This document shows positions 1 through 7,602 of a stretch of 33,080 nucleotides of DNA, piece after piece. The stretch's first letter is position 1; each line of letters begins with the position of its first letter. The notes under the pieces were generated by a model, which was not told where the DNA came from, did not search any database, and worked only from the letters and a program-made list of their open reading frames with translations. The position numbers and the translations under genes are program-made. Source of the DNA: Oligosphaeraceae bacterium (GTDB lineage Bacteria > Verrucomicrobiota > Lentisphaeria > Oligosphaerales > Oligosphaeraceae); NCBI GenBank assembly GCA_012799725.1, contig JAAZKR010000037.1, positions 1 through 33,080 on the forward strand. The letters run 5' to 3'.

Positions 1-965
1 AAGACTTCTCGTATGCCGTTATGCTCCACCTCCACTACGACTACGCAGGTTTGCAGCCAAAAGGCCAATACCATAACCAGGAACAGTGGAACCACAGTGC
101 GCTCCAGGAAGCGGTAAAACCAAGCCTCTGAGACCTCGAAGCCAAATTGGTAGTCCAGCGAAGCAGCCACATTTCTGGCCATGCCGCCGGGTTCGGTAAA
201 CAGTGCCAGCAGCCTGCTTTCCGGCAGCGGGCGTTCCTCTTCACCGGGCAGGCGCGGACGATAGAACTCGATTACGAAGCTAACAAGCAGCTCTATGGCC
301 AACAAAAAGATAAGTACCATGCCGACGCGCGCCATGCTGATATCTATGGTCAAGCGCGCCTTGTCAAAATATTCCAGGAAGAGTGCAATGCCGCTAAGCA
401 GATATAGGAAGCCGGCCATAAACATCCATGCGCCGGAAGGGCGCAGCCAACGGCAGCCTTTATTACGACTGGCGCCGACAAAGAAGCTGCCGGCGATCAG
501 GGTCGCTATGCAGCAGCAAACCGCCAATATTGCCATGGGCAACGGCTTAGGTGCGACGGCAAAAGCCTCCATCCTATTCCAGCGGAACCAAGTAGGCAAA
601 GATATCAGCAGAATCACCAACCCCATGGCGATGGTAAAAAACGGCACAAAATATTTGACGAACTGCATATTCGCCCGGGTTGCCATGCGCAGTGCATCAT
701 CGGCGTCGTCAAACAGCTCGGTTTTGCCATGCGCCTTTCTATAGTCAGCAGCAGCTTCTTCTTCGACAGCTTGTTTTTGCGCAAAATGTGCACGGGCAAA
801 AGCCAAAAAAGCCAAAAGCACGCTGGCAAAAGCAGCTATTACACCGGGTATCATGGCAGAACAGTTGGCGGTATTCATTATATAAATGCCAACAAGACCA
901 AGTGCCAGGCTGAAAACCATGGCTGCCCAGCTCAAATTGCGTGGGCGTGTACTCACTTCATTCAT
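1..965 (-). CDS. HflK-like SPFH/band-7 membrane protein, 5' part (3' end outside window)
   Basis: The frame is open from an ATG at 965 to the window edge, giving 321 codons with no stop. A GGAGG ribosome site lies about 10 bases upstream of the ATG. The visible part holds several hydrophobic spans: residues about 15-33, 41-60, a pair near 105-160, then about 170-235. After these comes a conserved-looking stretch (ARNVAASLDYQFGFEVSEAW, FYRFLERTVVPLF), a further membrane span, and VVVVEVEHNGIREV, which resembles the start of an SPFH domain. E. coli HflK has only one N-terminal span. The long multi-span leader is, from memory, typical of PVC-group HflK-like proteins that regulate the FtsH protease. 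The SPFH domain itself lies outside the window, so the family call is an inference from the junction sequence. It could also be an unrelated polytopic membrane protein. Confidence 0.6.
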   Translation of the reverse strand, partial: MNEVSTRPRNLSWAAMVFSLALGLVGIYIMNTANCSAMIPGVIAAFASVLLAFLAFARAHFAQKQAVEEEAAADYRKAHGKTELFDDADDALRMATRANMQFVKYFVPFFTIAMGLVILLISLPTWFRWNRMEAFAVAPKPLPMAILAVCCCIATLIAGSFFVGASRNKGCRWLRPSGAWMFMAGFLYLLSGIALFLEYFDKARLTIDISMARVGMVLIFLLAIELLVSFVIEFYRPRLPGEEERPLPESRLLALFTEPGGMARNVAASLDYQFGFEVSEAWFYRFLERTVVPLFLVMVLAFWLQTCVVVVEVEHNGIREV

Positions 966-992
966 TGAGGACGACCTCCAAGTAAATGCGAT

Positions 993-1010
993 TGAAGCCC
1001 AATGGCTTCA
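993..1010 (-). other. short hairpin in leader of the HflK-like gene
   Basis: A perfect 7-bp stem, TGAAGCC (993-999) with GGCTTCA (1004-1010), encloses a 4-base loop about 28 bases upstream of the HflK-like start. On the minus strand the run of T lies before the hairpin rather than after it. It therefore does not read as a normal terminator of the upstream tsaC-like gene. A role in the leader RNA is possible but unproven. Confidence 0.35.
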
Positions 1011-1119
1011 CTAAAAAAGGCAATGCAGCTCGTTAATATAATCCTTGTAGCAAAAATGGCAAGAAAACAACAAAAGGCAGATAACCTGTACTTCTCAAAA
1101 TGGCAGGCATTATTCATCA

Positions 1120-1719
1120 TTACTTTTGCAGGCACTCTTGAATCTGTTTTTCAGTAATCGGCCCTGCGCGCAGCAACTGCGGTTCGTCGCCGAGCAGCGA
1201 TATTACGGTAGAGGCCACGCCGTCGGTCTGACTTATCTCACCGGCATCCAGCGCCAACTCCGGCTCACCATTCAGTTGTTGCAGCGCATCTTGCAATGTT
1301 ACAGCTGGCGGCAGTCCCGAGCGATTTGCGCTAGTAGCTGCCAGGGGCTGCTCCAGGCGTTTCAGCAAGCTTAGTAAAAAATCGCAGGCTGGGATGCGCA
1401 GCCCTATAGTTTGCTGCTCCGCTGCCGGGCAAACCATGGTTAAAGGGCCGGGCCAGAATGCGCCGGCCAGCTTTTGCAGCGTCATGTCCACATGCAGTCC
1501 GCAACCAGCTGCCTGCTCCAGCGAAGCAGCCAGCATCTGTAATTGTTTATCCTCGGGGCGTTGTTTCATGGCATAGATACGCTTGCGCCCGGCCTGATTA
1601 TTCCACAGTGTCATTAGACCATACACCGTCTCAGTAGGCATAAGCAACACTGCGCCGGACAGCAAATATCCTACTGCCAGCGTCACTGCCATTTCATCAT
1701 GTATTGAAAGCAGTCTCAC
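1120..1719 (-). CDS. tsaC: YrdC/Sua5-family threonylcarbamoyl-AMP synthase
   Basis: This 199-residue protein matches the YrdC fold, which makes threonylcarbamoyl-AMP from threonine, bicarbonate and ATP for the t6A37 modification of tRNA in the cytosol. Visible family marks are MPTETVYGL near residues 27-35, the basic KQRPEDK stretch (K-x-R...K) near 52, FWPGPLTMV near 88, and SANRSG near 130. The length fits the short TsaC form without the Sua5 C-terminal domain. The start used is GTG at 1719, because the family needs the preceding helix. An in-frame ATG at 1692 would leave a shorter N-terminus, and neither has a clear ribosome site. It begins 43 bases after the MFS gene stop, so the two are probably co-transcribed. 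The functional call is firm at family level; paralogues such as YciO cannot be fully excluded. Confidence 0.85.
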   Translation of the reverse strand: MRLLSIHDEMAVTLAVGYLLSGAVLLMPTETVYGLMTLWNNQAGRKRIYAMKQRPEDKQLQMLAASLEQAAGCGLHVDMTLQKLAGAFWPGPLTMVCPAAEQQTIGLRIPACDFLLSLLKRLEQPLAATSANRSGLPPAVTLQDALQQLNGEPELALDAGEISQTDGVASTVISLLGDEPQLLRAGPITEKQIQECLQK

Positions 1720-1762
1720 AAACAGGTCAACTTTCTGTATTTTTTATCTGGGCATGCTGCAC

Positions 1763-3067
1763 TTAGGCAGTCTGGCTTTGTCGTTTAATCTTTTCCAGTA
1801 TGGGCTTTTCGTTGTATTTCAACAGTGGCAGCAGTAGCAAGAAAAGTATCGGCCCCGCCACAAATATGCTCAATATGCCCAAGTAACAGGCCAGAACCCC
1901 AGCCACGGAGTGTGCCAGGATGGCACCAAGCGAACGAAAGGTAGCCGCCAAGCCAAACATCAGCCCCTTGCGCTCCGGGGGGGTAGTCTTGGAAAGCCAA
2001 GTATTCCAAACCGGCTCCAGGCCGGCCGAAAAGAATATCATCATAAAACGCAGTGGCATAAGGCAGAGCACCGGCACGGCAACGCTTACTCCAAAGAAGA
2101 ATGTACGCGGCAGTGGCATCAAAGTTACGCTCAAGAGCATCATTCCCATAAAAAATGCTGCACCCAATATGGATATACGAGCCACTTTAGACGCGTGTTT
2201 ATCTATCCAGCGTCCCAGGATCACACCGGAAAACATGGCTCCTATACTGCCCATGCCCAAAACCCAGCTGCTTAGACGCGGCGTATTGGGCGAACCAGGT
2301 CCACCATTAAGATATTCGACAAAGAGCGCGAACTGCGAATTGTCCAGATAGCGCGCCAGAGTGGAAAATATGTATAAGGTAAACAGCGGCATGGCCGGCA
2401 TAAGCACGCGACGCCACCCATGCCAGTCCACATCGAACATCTGCCGGAAACGCCTGCTTTTAGCGGGTGCCGATACCGGTGGTGTAAAATTCTCTCTGGC
2501 AAATATCCATACCAGGAGTCCTGAAAATACCAGCGTGATACTGGAAAAAAGGAAAGAGCGTTGAAAGCCGAACTTTTCGGCCAGCAAGCCCCCCAGGAAC
2601 AGGCCGGTCATATCTCCGGAAAAGACCGAAGTACTCAGGAATCCCAGAGCGAATCCCTGCCTTTCGACCGGCGTGCTGCCGGCCACAAGAGTCATGGAAG
2701 CTGACACCGTGCCGGTGAACAAACCCTGACAGCAGCGCAGCATCACGAACCAAATGGGTTTTTTTGCCATGCCCATTAGCAGCACAATCAAAGCGCCGCC
2801 GAAATTGGCTCGCAGCACCATGTTCTTGCGTCCATAGCGATCCGCCAGCACCCCCCAGACGGGTGACATTATTGCAAAGGCCAGATTGGACAAGGCCGCC
2901 GCCATAGCCGCATATGCACGCACCCGTCCCTCATCAGCCAAACCCAACGAACGCAAGTAGAACGGCGCAAAAGGCAGGGAGAGCGAGAAGCCCACATTGG
3001 ATATAAACTGCGAAAGCCACATGATGAACAGGTTTTGCTTCCAATATGTGCGTTCTATACTTGCCAT
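1763..3067 (-). CDS. Major facilitator superfamily transporter (DHA1, multidrug-type)
   Basis: A polytopic protein of about 434 residues with roughly twelve hydrophobic spans. The MFS motif A between helices 2 and 3 is clear (GVLADRYGRK), and the N-terminal half resembles drug:H+ antiporters of the MdtG/TetA type. Examples are the FVMLRCCQGLFTGTVSASM and GFALGFLSTSVFSGDMTG stretches. It probably sits in the inner membrane and exports or imports a small solute by proton exchange; the substrate cannot be read from sequence. The ATG at 3067 is preferred. The same frame extends to a TTG at 3082, adding only five residues, and neither start has a convincing ribosome site. It lies just upstream of the tsaC-like gene on the same strand. 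Confidence 0.85.
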   Translation of the reverse strand: MASIERTYWKQNLFIMWLSQFISNVGFSLSLPFAPFYLRSLGLADEGRVRAYAAMAAALSNLAFAIMSPVWGVLADRYGRKNMVLRANFGGALIVLLMGMAKKPIWFVMLRCCQGLFTGTVSASMTLVAGSTPVERQGFALGFLSTSVFSGDMTGLFLGGLLAEKFGFQRSFLFSSITLVFSGLLVWIFARENFTPPVSAPAKSRRFRQMFDVDWHGWRRVLMPAMPLFTLYIFSTLARYLDNSQFALFVEYLNGGPGSPNTPRLSSWVLGMGSIGAMFSGVILGRWIDKHASKVARISILGAAFFMGMMLLSVTLMPLPRTFFFGVSVAVPVLCLMPLRFMMIFFSAGLEPVWNTWLSKTTPPERKGLMFGLAATFRSLGAILAHSVAGVLACYLGILSIFVAGPILFLLLLPLLKYNEKPILEKIKRQSQTA

Positions 3068-3191
3068 TGCCGCAGAGGTCAAGATTCGTTAAAAGTGCTA
3101 TTTTCAGGGCATCAAGCCACGTGATGCCACAAGAAAAGATTGCCCAGGAGCTGTGAAAAAAACTAAGGCAGCGGTCCTGGAACTATTTTAA

Positions 3192-3258
3192 GCTGTTTTC
3201 CCCTATTCTGAAAGGAGCGTATACAAGTACGCGACTGACAGAAGAGGGGGAAGGCAGC
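3192..3258. repeat. long nested imperfect inverted repeat (hairpin/cruciform)
   Basis: The outer arms 3192-3210 and 3239-3258 pair with one mismatch, one bulge and two G-U pairs on the plus strand. After a 6+6 base internal loop, an inner perfect stem GCGTA (3217-3221) / TACGC (3228-3232) closes a 6-base loop. The element sits between the stop of the beta-barrel gene (3299) and the MFS start, both on the minus strand. On that strand no T-run follows it, so it is not a textbook intrinsic terminator. It could limit read-through or protect a 3' end. Confidence 0.5.
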
Positions 3259-3298
3259 CAAAAAAATCGGAAATGTAAACTTAATTTTGAACAAATCT

Positions 3299-4168
3299 TT
3301 AATATTTCATGGTTGCTTTTATGCCGCCCCAGTAGTTTCTTCTGCTATTGAAGCGTCCATAGTCATCATCCTGCCGCGTCCAGTCACGCACATCGGGGTC
3401 CAGAGCGCAGGAAACCCCCAGATGCGGGCTGATACAAAGCCACTCATTGGCCTGACAATTCAAGGCCAGCTCAAAAACGGCAAAACTCAGTCCCCTGCCG
3501 TCACCACCGTATTCGCTCATAAACGTAGTATCGCCCCAATACAGGTCGCCACTGAATTGCAACTCGAAAGCAGCTTTCTTGTCCAAAGCGTAGGTATAGA
3601 TGCCCCCCAGAACTAGCCAGTTTTCCTCAATTTTATAGTCATGTGCGCCGCTTAGTTTGACTGCCAGGCAGCTGCGACCGCTTTTATAGACTTCGTCAAG
3701 TGAGACGCTCAGCATGATTGCGCCAGAGTTTCCGTCAGTGGCGCTGGGATAGTGGTAATAGGTCCAAGACAGGTCTAAGGTAATTGGCCCTATGCCTTCG
3801 ACATCCTCAAAGGTATAATAATAGCCCACATATGGATTGACTTCTTCAAAGCGCCATTTACGTTCACTGCCATAGAGTCCTTCGTCGCTGCCTACATAGC
3901 CGTTACGGGATTGAAAATGCGTCAGATTGTAAGCCCCCCACACTCCCACGTAAAAGCCTTGGAATTCCATGCTGAGATCGCCGAGCAGCACTGCCTGGTT
4001 GTTGTAAACCATGCCATTATATATGTACTTGCTTGCCCAATCCAGCTCCAGCTTAAACTCGGGACGATCCGCTTCGGCCTGCAAGCCCAAAGCTCTGCCT
4101 GCCTCCTGTGCAAACAACAGACCGGCAAAAAACAGAATTACACAGAAAACCGAAAACTTGCTTCGCAT
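3299..4168 (-). CDS. Exported beta-rich protein, probable outer-membrane beta-barrel
   Basis: The 289-residue product starts with a classical signal peptide (basic start, FSVFCVILFFAGLLFA, cleavage near residue 20-21). It continues as alternating aromatic and polar strands: DWASKYIYNGMVYNNQAV, GFYVGVWGAYNLTHF, NPYVGYYYTF, LDLSWTYYHYP. It ends in ATMKY, an aromatic terminus as expected for barrels inserted by the Bam machinery. The SKYIYNG phrase near the mature N-terminus resembles the start of TorF-type putative porins. Translation begins at ATG 4168, supported by an AAGGAGA site 7-9 bases upstream. A symmetric element (4215-4229) lies in its leader. Substrate and pore function are unknown. 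The gene follows two peptide-type ABC permeases but is separated from them by 275 bases, so joint function is only a guess. Confidence 0.65.
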   Translation of the reverse strand: MRSKFSVFCVILFFAGLLFAQEAGRALGLQAEADRPEFKLELDWASKYIYNGMVYNNQAVLLGDLSMEFQGFYVGVWGAYNLTHFQSRNGYVGSDEGLYGSERKWRFEEVNPYVGYYYTFEDVEGIGPITLDLSWTYYHYPSATDGNSGAIMLSVSLDEVYKSGRSCLAVKLSGAHDYKIEENWLVLGGIYTYALDKKAAFELQFSGDLYWGDTTFMSEYGGDGRGLSFAVFELALNCQANEWLCISPHLGVSCALDPDVRDWTRQDDDYGRFNSRRNYWGGIKATMKY

Positions 4169-4214
4169 CCCATTTCTCCTTGAAATAAGCTGTGATATAG
4201 ACCTTTTCGCCTGT

Positions 4215-4229
4215 CACTCACCGTGAGTG
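4215..4229. promoter_or_regulatory. perfect palindrome upstream of the barrel gene (possible operator)
   Basis: CACTCAC and GTGAGTG form perfect 7-base arms around a single central base, 47 bases upstream of the ATG at 4168. The position and symmetry suit a dimeric repressor site or a short 5'-leader hairpin. No regulator for it can be named from this window. Confidence 0.35.
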
Positions 4230-4328
4230 GGCAGTGATTCGGATAAATATAGCTTTGAATAACAATAAAACCAGAAGAATAATGCAGAAGAGGCGCCTAA
4301 ATCCAACAACAAAAAATCTTTTTATAAC

Positions 4329-4347
4329 TGGCATTGGAATGCCAATG
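4329..4347. repeat. overlapping inverted repeats after the permease operon
   Basis: Two mutually exclusive hairpins overlap here: TGGCATT/AATGCCA (4329-4344) and CATTGG/CCAATG (4332-4347). They lie about 100 bases past the stop of the OppC-like gene. On the minus strand the element is followed within 20 bases by AT-rich sequence with T-runs. A weak terminator for the permease transcript is possible. On the plus strand a T5 run follows directly. Confidence 0.35.
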
Positions 4348-4367
4348 ATTTTTCCACAGGCTGTACA

Positions 4368-4391
4368 GATTTCTGCGCAATCTGCGGATTC
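4368..4391 (+). repeat. AATCTGCG-type intergenic repeat phrase, copy 1
   Basis: The phrase TTCTGCGCAATCTGCGGATT is a degenerate tandem of an eight-to-nine-base unit also found at 6645, 16087, 18383 and 21891. It lies in the 275-base gap between the OppC-like stop and the barrel start. Confidence 0.6.
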
Positions 4392-4443
4392 AAGAGATAG
4401 AAAACAGAAAGATACCTGGTCTCAAAGTCTGTTTAGGGAGCGT

Positions 4444-5562
4444 TCATTGTCTCAACTTCGGGTCCAGGGCGTCTCTGACTGCGTCTCCGAAGATATTTGC
4501 CGGCAGCACCAGTCCGAGCATGAATAGCAAAGCGGCGCAGAGTTTCCACCAGATGACCGGATCCCGGGTCAATTCGCTTCTGGCATCGTTGATCATTGCA
4601 CCCCAGGACATAGTGTCGGCCCCTACACCTATGCCCAGATAAGTCAAAGCCGCCTCGGCTAATACTTCGCTGGAGAAGCGCAGCATGGCGGTAATTAAAA
4701 TTATATGCAATACATTGGGCAGGATATGACGCATGATTATTTTCCGACCCGATGAACCCATACTGATGGCAGCCTGCACGAAGTCGCTTTCGCGCAAGCG
4801 CATAGTTTCGGCACGCAACAGGCGGCAGAGACTGGTCCAAGAGGCTATGCCCATGGCAAGGCAAAGCTGCGCCAATCCTTGTCCGAAGATAATCATAAAG
4901 GCAGCCACGAACAGCACCGTGGGTATGGAGCTGAGTACGGTATAGACATATTGGATAAGATCATCAACCACCCCGCCATAGTAACCGGCACAAACCCCGA
5001 AAAGCATGGCGAATGGCAGAGCCAGCAAGGTGGTCAACAAGCCTATAATCATGCCGGTGCGCACGCTTTTCAGGCACTGGTAAAGCACGTCCACACCTAC
5101 TCGGTCAGTGCCAAAGAGATGCTGACGCGGATAGAGCAGTGCCGGTTGCACGCGGCGCGGCACGCCGTCAGCATCCAATTCGGTTTCGCTGAAAAACTGT
5201 TTTGTGGCCAGCGGCGCCGAGTAGGTTTTCTCTTGTTTGTGACGCAATGGCTGCAACAGGCGGTCCAATGCTGAGGCGCCTTGATCATACAATATTTTTT
5301 GACTTTGCGCATGGCGCATCAGTTCACCGCTCTCAGGATGCCGCATGGGGCTGCACCAGCCGAAGCTGTCAAGCAAGGCTATTAATAAATAGACACAAAG
5401 TACAGCCAGGCAGAACATGCTGCCGCGACGACGCCGTATCTCTCTGAACGCCTCGCGCCAGTACGCACGGCGCGACAGCCTCAGAGCCAGCAGGAATAAG
5501 ACCAGCAATAAGATGCCGGTAGCAAGATTCTTGGCCGGCCAACCTTGAAAAAAATCTGTCAT
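4444..5562 (-). CDS. ABC transporter permease, OppC/DppC/YejE type
   Basis: A 372-residue inner-membrane permease of the peptide/nickel (BPD_transp_1) class. The conserved EAA loop is visible as DFVQAAISMGSSGRKIIMRH followed by ILPNV, the site that docks the ATPase. LFGTDRVGVDVL matches the usual OppC entry to the transmembrane domain, and ALTYLGIGVGADTMSWGAMI the usual exit. It is longer than standard OppC (about 300). There is a preceding extra N-terminal helix (residues about 12-30), and a soluble insert of roughly 80 residues between the second helix and the core, as in YejE-like proteins. It starts 55 bases after the stop of the OppB-like gene and forms a pair with it. No ATPase or binding protein is encoded in this window, so substrate and energising partner are unknown. 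Confidence 0.88.
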   Translation of the reverse strand: MTDFFQGWPAKNLATGILLLVLFLLALRLSRRAYWREAFREIRRRRGSMFCLAVLCVYLLIALLDSFGWCSPMRHPESGELMRHAQSQKILYDQGASALDRLLQPLRHKQEKTYSAPLATKQFFSETELDADGVPRRVQPALLYPRQHLFGTDRVGVDVLYQCLKSVRTGMIIGLLTTLLALPFAMLFGVCAGYYGGVVDDLIQYVYTVLSSIPTVLFVAAFMIIFGQGLAQLCLAMGIASWTSLCRLLRAETMRLRESDFVQAAISMGSSGRKIIMRHILPNVLHIILITAMLRFSSEVLAEAALTYLGIGVGADTMSWGAMINDARSELTRDPVIWWKLCAALLFMLGLVLPANIFGDAVRDALDPKLRQ

Positions 5563-5617
5563 GTCAAAGCAAAGTGGGAAGAACGCTGTGAAGCACGAAT
5601 TAGGGGATATTCAAAAA

Positions 5618-6598
5618 TCATTTCAGTCGGATACGCGGATCAACAAGCGCATAGCATATATCAGCGAGCACGGTGCCCAGCATAAAGAGCAGAGCTCCCA
5701 AGAAGACCATCGCCTTTACGGCGGCAAAATCCTGCGCCGCTACTGCATTAATGGTGTAGCCTCCCAGCCCGGGTATGCCAAAGAAATTCTCCAGCAACAA
5801 ATTGCCCATGATCAACATGAGCAATTGTATGGGTACGTTGGTAAGTATGGGTATCAGGGCATTTTTAAGCACATGCACAAAAAGCACGCGGTTTTCTGAA
5901 AGGCCCTTGGCTCGAGCACTGCGTACGTAATCGCGGTTAATCTCCTCTAAAAAAAGCGTCCGGTAAAACCTGACACCGCCACCAAAATTGCTCAATACTC
6001 CGACAAGGATAGGCAATAGTAAAAAACGCAGCATGCTTAGACCCGGCAGGAAGCCGGACACCGGCAGCAAACGCAACTGCTTGCCCAGTAGAAATTGACC
6101 GGCAATAATATAGATCAGGGTAGACACTGACATGAGCAGGACGCAGCCGATTTGCGCCATACGATCCAAGTTGCTGCCTCTGTTTGCCGCCAAATAGAGA
6201 GCGGCGGCAATATTACACAGCAGACTAGCCAGAAATATAGGCAGAGTTAGGCAGAGCGAGGGAATTATACGCTTACGTATCTCTCTGCCCAGAGGCTCTC
6301 GGTTCATGTCGGAATTGCCGAAATCACCCCAGAACATGGAAAGACTTTTCTGAAAAAAAATAGTCTGAGTGAAGCAGCGCAGGCCGCTTTCTTCACGATT
6401 GTAGAGACGGGGCAGATGATAGCCCAAGGCCTCTTTCCAGCGTGCTATCTGCTCCGGATTGGCTGCCTTGTCGCCCAAAGCCTGCCTGGCCATGTCATCC
6501 GGACTGTTTACCAGAAAAAACAGGGCAAAAACCAATAGGTTGACCCCAAGAAGTATGGGCAGCATATAAGCGATACGGCGCAGTAAATAGGTAGTCAT
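5618..6598 (-). CDS. ABC transporter permease, OppB/DppB type
   Basis: A 326-residue permease starting TYLLRRIAYMLPILLGVNLL, the standard OppB opening. It carries the EAA docking loop DYVRSARAKGLSENRVLFVH followed by VLKNALIP, and ends in the expected LVDPRIRL. The ATG at 6598 is chosen because family homology begins there. The open frame continues upstream to 6742, but that stretch reads through a repeat phrase (6645-6668) and has no family resemblance, so gene callers may wrongly extend the protein by 48 residues. No strong ribosome site is visible at 6598. It pairs with the following OppC-like permease to form the membrane channel of an oligopeptide- or nickel-type importer. It lies downstream of batE, and whether it shares that transcript is unclear. 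Confidence 0.88.
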   Translation of the reverse strand: MTTYLLRRIAYMLPILLGVNLLVFALFFLVNSPDDMARQALGDKAANPEQIARWKEALGYHLPRLYNREESGLRCFTQTIFFQKSLSMFWGDFGNSDMNREPLGREIRKRIIPSLCLTLPIFLASLLCNIAAALYLAANRGSNLDRMAQIGCVLLMSVSTLIYIIAGQFLLGKQLRLLPVSGFLPGLSMLRFLLLPILVGVLSNFGGGVRFYRTLFLEEINRDYVRSARAKGLSENRVLFVHVLKNALIPILTNVPIQLLMLIMGNLLLENFFGIPGLGGYTINAVAAQDFAAVKAMVFLGALLFMLGTVLADICYALVDPRIRLK

Positions 6599-6644
6599 AA
6601 GACTGATATGAAAACAAAGATCAAGGAACCGTTCAAAAGTTTGC

Positions 6645-6668
6645 TTTATCCGCAGATTACATCTGTAA
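6645..6668 (-). repeat. AATCTGCG-type intergenic repeat phrase, copy 2
   Basis: On the minus strand this reads as a degenerate copy, GATGTAATCTGCGGATAAA, matching the copies at 16087 and 18383. It lies about 50 bases upstream of the OppB-like ATG, in the batE-oppB gap. Confidence 0.65.
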
Positions 6669-6765
6669 GCCCTGGTGGCCGTAGAGTGTGGTGCGTTGGT
6701 GGATGCCCTGTGGCCGGCCATATTTGGCCGGGCGGCGCTCATCCTAAGCTCGCTGTGGATTTGAT

Positions 6766-7602
6766 TTATTCTTTGTCCGGTGGCAGCAGCATTTCTATGT
6801 CTTTATTTTGCAGCCAGCAGCTCTGTCCATCCGGCAGCTCCACCTCGGACCAGGTTTTTCGCCGCTGTAACAACTTGAATTCACAGCCGGCATGCAGTGC
6901 CTCTGCGAAACTAGGAGCATAGCTTTCACTGTCACCCTTACGTGGCATACTTTGTGCTGCGACAATGACACCGTATTGTTGCTTGTGCATATTCCGCAGG
7001 CTAATCAGAATCGAGCTGCCGGTGCTCAGGCTTAATATAAGCAGCAAAAGCAAAGTTACTCGCCAGGCCGCCTTGGTATTATACAGCAGCAGTATGGCAT
7101 TCAGCCAGAAAAGCACAAAGAAAACCGAAAACAGCTTTTGCCTCAGGCTTAGACGCAGGTCATGATGCCAGAAGAATAAGGTTTTCAGTATCCGGGCCTG
7201 TTCGCTTTCCTGAAACTGATCGTTGCGCCGAGCCCTTGCATACTGTAAATTTTGCCGCAGTTTGCCATCGTTGGGATCCAACAGCAATGCTCTTCTGTAG
7301 TTCAGGATGGCTCGCCCTAAATCATCCATGCGAAAGTAGACATTAGCCAGATTGTAATAGACGCGGGCATTCTTCAGGTCGCTGTCCTTAAGTACTCTTT
7401 CATAGCGTGCCGCAGCCTTGCGACAAAGCACTACGGCCTGGGCCGGATCACGCTGCCTGATCTCATTGGCCTCATGAAAATAAGCTTCAGCCTCGCTGCA
7501 AAGCAAGACAGCCTTTTCACGGGTCAGCCGTGTGGAGTCGCTGTCAGAAGCAAATGCCACAACAGCCATCAACATAGTAAGGAGCAGTATTTTCGCTCTC
7601 AT
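6766..7602 (-). CDS. batE: BatE-like protein: signal peptide, TPRs, two membrane spans, SH3-like tail
   Basis: This 278-residue protein has the BatE layout. A signal-type N-terminus (residues 1-18) is followed by TPR units at about 30-115 (ARVYYNLANVYFRMDDLGRA, ILNYRRALLLDPND). Two hydrophobic spans follow near 140-160 and 165-185, and then a small SH3-like tail with a W-x-E-V-x-L-x-D-G core (TWSEVELPDGQSCWL). Its ATG overlaps the batD stop by four bases (ATGA at 7599-7602), so translation is coupled. In Bat clusters the TPR proteins are thought to scaffold the VWA proteins at the inner membrane; the molecular job is still uncertain for the whole family. It is the last Bat gene before the two ABC permeases. 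Confidence 0.82.
   Translation of the reverse strand: MRAKILLLTMLMAVVAFASDSDSTRLTREKAVLLCSEAEAYFHEANEIRQRDPAQAVVLCRKAAARYERVLKDSDLKNARVYYNLANVYFRMDDLGRAILNYRRALLLDPNDGKLRQNLQYARARRNDQFQESEQARILKTLFFWHHDLRLSLRQKLFSVFFVLFWLNAILLLYNTKAAWRVTLLLLLILSLSTGSSILISLRNMHKQQYGVIVAAQSMPRKGDSESYAPSFAEALHAGCEFKLLQRRKTWSEVELPDGQSCWLQNKDIEMLLPPDKE

Noticed and set aside
147-744. Plus-strand frames in the first kilobase
   Set aside because: They overlap the continuous minus-strand membrane-protein frame that has a GGAGG site; no domain is recognisable in them.
993-1010. Hairpin as terminator of the tsaC-like gene
   Set aside because: On the transcribed strand the T-run precedes the stem instead of following it.
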